The translations under genes and the position numbers were made by a program. Of a stretch of 64,000 nucleotides of DNA, positions 55,041 through 64,000 are shown piece by piece. The stretch covers positions 1-64,000 of the forward strand of contig OZ218952.1 of assembly GCA_965112735.1 (NCBI GenBank). Reading direction: 5' to 3'. Each line of letters begins with the position of its first letter. Position 1 is the first letter of the stretch. The notes under the pieces are model-generated. The model was not told the DNA's origin, did no database searches, and saw nothing but the letters and a program-made list of their open reading frames with translations. This DNA comes from Phaeosaccion multiseriatum (taxonomy: Eukaryota; Ochrophyta, other classes).

Positions 55041-56999
55041 CTTTAGGCTTTTTTTATCCCAGCACAGAGCCAGATTGGGCCATTTGAGCCCATCCAAGGC
55101 CCCACTTGGCGCTGTTGGGGCAATGCAGTATCTCAGTTGGGCCTGTTGTGCTGAGCCAATGGCCGGCGTGAGCATGTTGTGGCCAGCTAACGCGTCGTTC
55201 GGGCTGTGTGCGCCCCACAAATGCCGGCTTTAGGCTTTTTTATCCCAGCACAGAGCCAGATTGGGCCATTTGAGCCCATCCAAGGCCCCACTTGGCGCTG
55301 TTGGGGCAATGCAGTATCTCAGTTGGGCCTGTTGTGCTGAGCCAATGCCCGGCGTGAGCATGTTGTGGCCAGCAAACGCGTCGTTCGGGCTGTGTGCGCC
55401 CCACAAATGCCGGCTTTAGGCTTTTTTGATCCCAGCACAGAGCCAGATTGGGCCATTTGAGCCCATCCAAGGCCCCACTTGGCGCTGTTGGGGCAATGCA
55501 GTATCTCAGTTGGGCCTGTTGTGCTGAGCCAATGCCCGGCGTGAGCATGTTGTGGCCAGCAAACGCGTCGTTCGGGCTGTGTGCGCCCCACAAATGCCGG
55601 CTTTAGGCTTTTTTGATCCCAGCACAGAGCCAGATTGGGCCATTTGAGCCCATCCAAGGCCCCACTTGGCGCTGTTGGGGCAATGCAGTATCTCAGTTGG
55701 GCCTGTTGTGCTGAGCCAATGCCCGGCGTGACCATGTTGTGGCCAGCTAACGCGTCGTTCGGGCTGTGTGCGCCCCACAAATGCCGGCTTTAGGCTTTTT
55801 TGATCCCAGCACAGAGCCAGATTGGGCCATTTGAGCCCATCCAAGGCCCCACTTGGCGCTGTTGGGGCAATGCAGTATCTCAGTTGGGCCTGTTGTGCTG
55901 AGCCAATGCCCGGCGTGAGCATGTTGTGGCCAGCAAACGCGTCGTTCGGGCTGTGTGCGCCCCACAAATGCCGGCTTTAGGCTTTTTTATCCCAGCACAG
56001 AGCCAGATTGGGCCATTTGAGCCCATCCAAGGCCCCACTTGGCGCTGTTGGGGCAATGCAGTATCTCAGTTGGGCCTGTTGTGCTGAGCCAATGCCCGGC
56101 GTGAGCATGTTGTGGCCAGCAAACGCGTCGTTCGGGCTGTGTGCGCCCCACAAATGCCGGCTTTAGGCTTTTTTGATCCCAGCACAGAGCCAGATTGGGC
56201 CATTTGAGCCCATCCAAGGCCCCACTTGGCGCTGTTGGGGCAATGCAGTATCTCAGTTGGGCCTGTTGTGCTGAGCCAATGCCCGGCGTGAGCATGTTGT
56301 GGCCAGCTAACGCGTCGTTCGGGCTGTGTGCGCCCCACAAATGCCGGCTTTAGGCTTTTTTTATCCCAGCACAGAGCCAGATTGGGCCATTTGAGCCCAT
56401 CCAAGGCCCCACTTGGCGCTGTTGGGGCAATGCAGTATCTCAGTTGGGCCTGTTGTGCTGAGCCAATGCCCGGCGTGAGCATGTTGTGGCCAGCTAACGC
56501 GTCGTTCGGGCTGTGTGCGCCCCACAAATGCCGGCTTTAGGCTTTTTTGATCCCAGCACAGAGCCAGATTGGGCCATTTGAGCCCATCCAAGGCCCCACT
56601 TGGCGCTGTTGGGGCAATGCAGTATCTCAGTTGGGCCTGTTGTGCTGAGCCAATGCCCGGCGTGAGCATGTTGTGGCCAGCTAACGCGTCGTTCGGGCTG
56701 TGTGCGCCCCACAAATGCCGGCTTTAGGCTTTTTTGATCCCAGCACAGAGCCAGATTGGGCCATTTGAGCCCATCCAAGGCCCCACTTGGCGCTGTTGGG
56801 GCAATGCAGTATCTCAGTTGGGCCTGTTGTGCTGAGCCAATGCCCGGCGTGACCATGTTGTGGCCAGCTAACGCGTCGTTCGGGCTGTGTGCGCCCCACA
56901 AATGCCGGCTTTAGGCTTTTTTGATCCCAGCACAGAGCCAGATTGGGCCATTTGAGCCCATCCAAGGCCCCACTTGGCGCTGTTGGGGCAATGCAGTAT

Positions 57000-58585
57000 C
57001 TCAGTTGGGCCTGTTGTGCTGAGCCAATGCCCGGCGTGAGCATGTTGTGGCCAGCAAACGCGTCGTTCGGGCTGTGTGCGCCCCACAAATGCCGGCTTTA
57101 GGCTTTTTTGATCCCAGCACAGAGCCAGATTGGGCCATTTGAGCCCATCCAAGGCCCCACTTGGCGCTGTTGGGGCAATGCAGTATCTCAGTTGGGCCTG
57201 TTGTGCTGAGCCAATGCCCGGCGTGAGCATGTTGTGGCCAGCAAACGCGTCGTTCGGGCTGTGTGCGCCCCACAAATGCCGGCTTTAGGCTTTTTTGATC
57301 CCAGCACAGAGCCAGATTGGGCCATTTGAGCCCATCCAAGGCCCCACTTGGCGCTGTTGGGGCAATGCAGTATCTCAGTTGGGCCTGTTGTGCTGAGCCA
57401 ATGCCCGGCGTGAGCATGTTGTGGCCAGCTAACGCGTCGTTCGGGCTGTGTGCGCCCCACAAATGCCGGCTTTAGGCTTTTTTGATCCCAGCACAGAGCC
57501 AGATTGGGCCATTTGAGCCCATCCAAGGCCCCACTTGGCGCTGTTGGGGCAATGCAGTATCTCAGTTGGGCCTGTTGTGCTGAGCCAATGCCCGGCGTGA
57601 GCATGTTGTGGCCAGCAAACGCGTCGTTCGGGCTGTGTGCGCCCCACAAATGCCGGCTTTAGGCTTTTTTGATCCCAGCACAGAGCCAGATTGGGCCATT
57701 TGAGCCCATCCAAGGCCCCACTTGGCGCTGTTGGGGCAATGCAGTATCTCAGTTGGGCCTGTTGTGCTGAGCCAATGCCCGGCGTGAGCATGTTGTGGCC
57801 AGCAAACGCGTCGTTCGGGCTGTGTGCGCCCCACAAATGCCGGCTTTAGGCTTTTTTGATCCCAGCACAGAGCCAGATTGGGCCATTTGAGCCCATCCAA
57901 GGCCCCACTTGGCGCTGTTGGGGCAATGCAGTATCTCAGTTGGGCCTGTTGTGCTGAGCCAATGCCCGGCGTGAGCATGTTGTGGCCAGCTAACGCGTCG
58001 TTCGGGCTGTGTGCGCCCCACAAATGCCGGCTTTAGGCTTTTTTGATCCCAGCACAGAGCCAGATTGGGCCATTTGAGCCCATCCAAGGCCCCACTTGGC
58101 GCTGTTGGGGCAATGCAGTATCTCAGTTGGGCCTGTTGTGCTGAGCCAATGCCCGGCGTGAGCATGTTGTGGCCAGCAAACGCGTCGTTCGGGCTGTGTG
58201 CGCCCCACAAATGCCGGCTTTAGGCTTTTTTGATCCCAGCACAGAGCCAGATTGGGCCATTTGAGCCCATCCAAGGCCCCACTTGGCGCTGTTGGGGCAA
58301 TGCAGTATCTCAGTTGGGCCTGTTGTGCTGAGCCAATGCCCGGCGTGAGCATGTTGTGGCCAGCAAACGCGTCGTTCGGGCTGTGTGCGCCCCACAAATG
58401 CCGGCTTTAGGCTTTTTTGATCCCAGCACAGAGCCAGATTGGGCCATTTGAGCCCATCCAAGGCCCCACTTGGCGCTGTTGGGGCAATGCAGTATCTCAG
58501 TTGGGCCTGTTGTGCTGAGCCAATGCCCGGCGTGAGCATGTTGTGGCCAGCTAACGCGTCGTTCGGGCTGTGTGCGCCCCACAAA
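57000..58585 (+). repeat. Three-monomer higher-order repeat (561 bp)
   Basis: The order of A/T variants and T-run variants recurs every 561 bp (three monomers) for nearly three units. A similar 561-bp period is seen at about 60180-61576. Confidence 0.7.
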
Positions 58586-61500
58586 TGCCGGCTTTAGGCT
58601 TTTTTGATCCCAGCACAGAGCCAGATTGGGCCATTTGAGCCCATCCAAGGCCCCACTTGGCGCTGTTGGGGCAATGCAGTATCTCAGTTGGGCCTGTTGT
58701 GCTGAGCCAATGCCCGGCGTGAGCATGTTGTGGCCAGCTAACGCGTCGTTCGGGCTGTGTGCGCCCCACAAATGCCGGCTTTAGGCTTTTTTGATCCCAG
58801 CACAGAGCCAGATTGGGCCATTTGAGCCCATCCAAGGCCCCACTTGGCGCTGTTGGGGCAATGCAGTATCTCAGTTGGGCCTGTTGTGCTGAGCCAATGC
58901 CCGGCGTGAGCATGTTGTGGCCAGCAAACGCGTCGTTCGGGCTGTGTGCGCCCCACAAATGCCGGCTTTAGGCTTTTTTGATCCCAGCACAGAGCCAGAT
59001 TGGGCCATTTGAGCCCATCCAAGGCCCCACTTGGCGCTGTTGGGGCAATGCAGTATCTCAGTTGGGCCTGTTGTGCTGAGCCAATGCCCGGCGTGAGCAT
59101 GTTGTGGCCAGCTAACGCGTCGTTCGGGCTGTGTGCGCCCCACAAATGCCGGCTTTAGGCTTTTTTGATCCCAGCACAGAGCCAGATTGGGCCATTTGAG
59201 CCCATCCAAGGCCCCACTTGGCGCTGTTGGGGCAATGCAGTATCTCAGTTGGGCCTGTTGTGCTGAGCCAATGCCCGGCGTGAGCATGTTGTGGCCAGCA
59301 AACGCGTCGTTCGGGCTGTGTGCGCCCCACAAATGCCGGCTTTAGGCTTTTTTGATCCCAGCACAGAGCCAGATTGGGCCATTTGAGCCCATCCAAGGCC
59401 CCACTTGGCGCTGTTGGGGCAATGCAGTATCTCAGTTGGGCCTGTTGTGCTGAGCCAATGCCCGGCGTGAGCATGTTGTGGCCAGCTAACGCGTCGTTCG
59501 GGCTGTGTGCGCCCCACAAATGCCGGCTTTAGGCTTTTTTTATCCCAGCACAGAGCCAGATTGGGCCATTTGAGCCCATCCAAGGCCCCACTTGGCGCTG
59601 TTGGGGCAATGCAGTATCTCAGTTGGGCCTGTTGTGCTGAGCCAATGCCCGGCGTGAGCATGTTGTGGCCAGCTAACGCGTCGTTCGGGCTGTGTGCGCC
59701 CCACAAATGCCGGCTTTAGGCTTTTTTTATCCCAGCACAGAGCCAGATTGGGCCATTTGAGCCCATCCAAGGCCCCACTTGGCGCTGTTGGGGCAATGCA
59801 GTATCTCAGTTGGGCCTGTTGTGCTGAGCCAATGCCCGGCGTGAGCATGTTGTGGCCAGCTAACGCGTCGTTCGGGCTGTGTGCGCCCCACAAATGCCGG
59901 CTTTAGGCTTTTTTGATCCCAGCACAGAGCCAGATTGGGCCATTTGAGCCCATCCAAGGCCCCACTTGGCGCTGTTGGGGCAATGCAGTATCTCAGTTGG
60001 GCCTGTTGTGCTGAGCCAATGCCCGGCGTGAGCATGTTGTGGCCAGCTAACGCGTCGTTCGGGCTGTGTGCGCCCCACAAATGCCGGCTTTAGGCTTTTT
60101 TGATCCCAGCACAGAGCCAGATTGGGCCATTTGAGCCCATCCAAGGCCCCACTTGGCGCTGTTGGGGCAATGCAGTATCTCAGTTGGGCCTGTTGTGCTG
60201 AGCCAATGCCCGGCGTGAGCATGTTGTGGCCAGCAAACGCGTCGTTCGGGCTGTGTGCGCCCCACAAATGCCGGCTTTAGGCTTTTTTGATCCCAGCACA
60301 GAGCCAGATTGGGCCATTTGAGCCCATCCAAGGCCCCACTTGGCGCTGTTGGGGCAATGCAGTATCTCAGTTGGGCCTGTTGTGCTGAGCCAATGCCCGG
60401 CGTGAGCATGTTGTGGCCAGCTAACGCGTCGTTCGGGCTGTGTGCGCCCCACAAATGCCGGCTTTAGGCTTTTTTGATCCCAGCACAGAGCCAGATTGGG
60501 CCATTTGAGCCCATCCAAGGCCCCACTTGGCGCTGTTGGGGCAATGCAGTATCTCAGTTGGGCCTGTTGTGCTGAGCCAATGCCCGGCGTGAGCATGTTG
60601 TGGCCAGCAAACGCGTCGTTCGGGCTGTGTGCGCCCCACAAATGCCGGCTTTAGGCTTTTTTGATCCCAGCACAGAGCCAGATTGGGCCATTTGAGCCCA
60701 TCCAAGGCCCCACTTGGCGCTGTTGGGGCAATGCAGTATCTCAGTTGGGCCTGTTGTGCTGAGCCAATGCCCGGCGTGAGCATGTTGTGGCCAGCAAACG
60801 CGTCGTTCGGGCTGTGTGCGCCCCACAAATGCCGGCTTTAGGCTTTTTTGATCCCAGCACAGAGCCAGATTGGGCCATTTGAGCCCATCCAAGGCCCCAC
60901 TTGGCGCTGTTGGGGCAATGCAGTATCTCAGTTGGGCCTGTTGTGCTGAGCCAATGCCCGGCGTGAGCATGTTGTGGCCAGCTAACGCGTCGTTCGGGCT
61001 GTGTGCGCCCCACAAATGCCGGCTTTAGGCTTTTTTGATCCCAGCACAGAGCCAGATTGGGCCATTTGAGCCCATCCAAGGCCCCACTTGGCGCTGTTGG
61101 GGCAATGCAGTATCTCAGTTGGGCCTGTTGTGCTGAGCCAATGCCCGGCGTGAGCATGTTGTGGCCAGCAAACGCGTCGTTCGGGCTGTGTGCGCCCCAC
61201 AAATGCCGGCTTTAGGCTTTTTTGATCCCAGCACAGAGCCAGATTGGGCCATTTGAGCCCATCCAAGGCCCCACTTGGCGCTGTTGGGGCAATGCAGTAT
61301 CTCAGTTGGGCCTGTTGTGCTGAGCCAATGCCCGGCGTGAGCATGTTGTGGCCAGCAAACGCGTCGTTCGGGCTGTGTGCGCCCCACAAATGCCGGCTTT
61401 AGGCTTTTTTGATCCCAGCACAGAGCCAGATTGGGCCATTTGAGCCCATCCAAGGCCCCACTTGGCGCTGTTGGGGCAATGCAGTATCTCAGTTGGGCCT

Positions 61501-64000
61501 GTTGTGCTGAGCCAATGCCCGGCGTGAGCATGTTGTGGCCAGCTAACGCGTCGTTCGGGCTGTGTGCGCCCCACAAATGCCGGCTTTAGGCTTTTTTGAT
61601 CCCAGCACAGAGCCAGATTGGGCCATTTGAGCCCATCCAAGGCCCCACTTGGCGCTGTTGGGGCAATGCAGTATCTCAGTTGGGCCTGTTGTGCTGAGCC
61701 AATGCCCGGCGTGAGCATGTTGTGGCCAGCTAACGCGTCGTTCGGGCTGTGTGCGCCCCACAAATGCCGGCTTTAGGCTTTTTTTATCCCAGCACAGAGC
61801 CAGATTGGGCCATTTGAGCCCATCCAAGGCCCCACTTGGCGCTGTTGGGGCAATGCAGTATCTCAGTTGGGCCTGTTGTGCTGAGCCAATGCCCGGCGTG
61901 AGCATGTTGTGGCCAGCTAACGCGTCGTTCGGGCTGTGTGCGCCCCACAAATGCCGGCTTTAGGCTTTTTTGATCCCAGCACAGAGCCAGATTGGGCCAT
62001 TTGAGCCCATCCAAGGCCCCACTTGGCGCTGTTGGGGCAATGCAGTATCTCAGTTGGGCCTGTTGTGCTGAGCCAATGCCCGGCGTGAGCATGTTGTGGC
62101 CAGCAAACGCGTCGTTCGGGCTGTGTGCGCCCCACAAATGCCGGCTTTAGGCTTTTTTGATCCCAGCACAGAGCCAGATTGGGCCATTTGAGCCCATCCA
62201 AGGCCCCACTTGGCGCTGTTGGGGCAATGCAGTATCTCAGTTGGGCCTGTTGTGCTGAGCCAATGCCCGGCGTGAGCATGTTGTGGCCAGCTAACGCGTC
62301 GTTCGGGCTGTGTGCGCCCCACAAATGCCGGCTTTAGGCTTTTTTGATCCCAGCACAGAGCCAGATTGGGCCATTTGAGCCCATCCAAGGCCCCACTTGG
62401 CGCTGTTGGGGCAATGCAGTATCTCAGTTGGGCCTGTTGTGCTGAGCCAATGCCCGGCGTGAGCATGTTGTGGCCAGCTAACGCGTCGTTCGGGCTGTGT
62501 GCGCCCCACAAATGCCGGCTTTAGGCTTTTTTGATCCCAGCACAGAGCCAGATTGGGCCATTTGAGCCCATCCAAGGCCCCACTTGGCGCTGTTGGGGCA
62601 ATGCAGTATCTCAGTTGGGCCTGTTGTGCTGAGCCAATGCCCGGCGTGAGCATGTTGTGGCCAGCTAACGCGTCGTTCGGGCTGTGTGCGCCCCACAAAT
62701 GCCGGCTTTAGGCTTTTTTTATCCCAGCACAGAGCCAGATTGGGCCATTTGAGCCCATCCAAGGCCCCACTTGGCGCTGTTGGGGCAATGCAGTATCTCA
62801 GTTGGGCCTGTTGTGCTGAGCCAATGCCCGGCGTGAGCATGTTGTGGCCAGCAAACGCGTCGTTCGGGCTGTGTGCGCCCCACAAATGCCGGCTTTAGGC
62901 TTTTTTGATCCCAGCACAGAGCCAGATTGGGCCATTTGAGCCCATCCAAGGCCCCACTTGGCGCTGTTGGGGCAATGCAGTATCTCAGTTGGGCCTGTTG
63001 TGCTGAGCCAATGCCCGGCGTGAGCATGTTGTGGCCAGCAAACGCGTCGTTCGGGCTGTGTGCGCCCCACAAATGCCGGCTTTAGGCTTTTTTGATCCCA
63101 GCACAGAGCCAGATTGGGCCATTTGAGCCCATCCAAGGCCCCACTTGGCGCTGTTGGGGCAATGCAGTATCTCAGTTGGGCCTGTTGTGCTGAGCCAATG
63201 CCCGGCGTGACCATGTTGTGGCCAGCTAACGCGTCGTTCGGGCTGTGTGCGCCCCACAAATGCCGGCTTTAGGCTTTTTTTATCCCAGCACAGAGCCAGA
63301 TTGGGCCATTTGAGCCCATCCAAGGCCCCACTTGGCGCTGTTGGGGCAATGCAGTATCTCAGTTGGGCCTGTTGTGCTGAGCCAATGCCCGGCGTGAGCA
63401 TGTTGTGGCCAGCTAACGCGTCGTTCGGGCTGTGTGCGCCCCACAAATGCCGGCTTTAGGCTTTTTTGATCCCAGCACAGAGCCAGATTGGGCCATTTGA
63501 GCCCATCCAAGGCCCCACTTGGCGCTGTTGGGGCAATGCAGTATCTCAGTTGGGCCTGTTGTGCTGAGCCAATGCCCGGCGTGAGCATGTTGTGGCCAGC
63601 TAACGCGTCGTTCGGGCTGTGTGCGCCCCACAAATGCCGGCTTTAGGCTTTTTTGATCCCAGCACAGAGCCAGATTGGGCCATTTGAGCCCATCCAAGGC
63701 CCCACTTGGCGCTGTTGGGGCAATGCAGTATCTCAGTTGGGCCTGTTGTGCTGAGCCAATGCCCGGCGTGAGCATGTTGTGGCCAGCTAACGCGTCGTTC
63801 GGGCTGTGTGCGCCCCACAAATGCCGGCTTTAGGCTTTTTTGATCCCAGCACAGAGCCAGATTGGGCCATTTGAGCCCATCCAAGGCCCCACTTGGCGCT
63901 GTTGGGGCAATGCAGTATCTCAGTTGGGCCTGTTGTGCTGAGCCAATGCCCGGCGTGAGCATGTTGTGGCCAGCAAACGCGTCGTTCGGGCTGTGTGCGC

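Larger units (their letters stand above)
40589..64000 (+). repeat. 187-bp satellite array, about 125 monomers, open at window end
   Basis: Head-to-tail 187-bp monomers at very high identity. The monomer has GGCTTTTTTGATCCCAGCAC, a TGGGC-CATTTGA-GCCCA dyad, a CCAAG-GCCCCA-CTTGG dyad, and a CGCGTCGTTCGGGC segment. Recurrent variant sites are A or T in CAGC(A/T)AACGCG, G or C in GTGA(G/C)CATG, and T6-G versus T7-A before ATCCC. Open frames of 70-215 codons through the array result from few stops in a GC-rich monomer and are not genes. The length fits one nucleosome plus linker and the organisation is like centromeric satellites; that role is an inference. Confidence 0.99.

Noticed and set aside
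40600-64000. Dozens of 70-215-codon open frames on both strands with near-identical proteins
   Set aside because: They follow the satellite monomer. 187 is not a multiple of three, so the frame shifts each unit and the same peptide strings recur in any frame that lacks stops.
40589-64000. CENP-B box in the satellite
   Set aside because: CGTCGTTCGGGC resembles part of the mammalian box but lacks the required spacing and flanking bases.
40589-64000. CRISPR array
   Set aside because: There are no unique spacers; whole 187-bp units repeat end to end and the surroundings are eukaryotic retrotransposons.

Overview
The window reads as repeat-dominated eukaryotic nuclear DNA, probably pericentromeric or other heterochromatin. 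It contains no bacterial-type operons, no CRISPR array and no rRNA or tRNA gene that I can support. Nearly all coding capacity belongs to LTR retrotransposons. Most are Ty3/gypsy elements whose integrase ends in a chromodomain (chromovirus-like); one fragment is Ty1/copia. The pol proteins recall elements of oomycetes and algae, but the species cannot be named from sequence alone.

Layout. 1-714 is a GGGA purine tract. 715-13142 is a mosaic of Ty3/gypsy pieces: an LTR and gag (A1), fragments of a second element (B1), and an intact-looking pol with 3' LTR (A2). Three copies of an unclassified element 'C' sit at its breakpoints. 13143-15716 holds a fragment of element 'E' and an internally deleted copia element. 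From 15717 a 187-bp satellite begins and recurs in five blocks (15717-16815, 24243-25843, 29202-30449, 34095-37171, 40589-64000). The last block holds about 125 head-to-tail monomers with higher-order repeats and runs off the window.

Between the satellite blocks lie: a foldback pair of a 211-bp element 'G'; a captured gene 'F' split by a complete but internally deleted retrotransposon (B2, 18843-22936) with matching LTRs and a CCTC target duplication; inverted copies of E (25844-29201 and 30450-34094); and a head-to-tail pair of C elements (37172-40588) placed in the satellite with no target duplication.

The main candidate for something undescribed is the C/E superfamily. The two families have similar 5' ends (TTCAGCAGCG core) and similar 3' ends (GCGAGAA or GCGCGAA). 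Both occur as head-to-tail tandems, leave no visible target duplication, and carry gene cargo: gene F in C5 and E, an unrelated 402-codon frame in C1. I could not place them in a known transposon class. All boundaries and similarities were read by eye; no alignment or database search was run.
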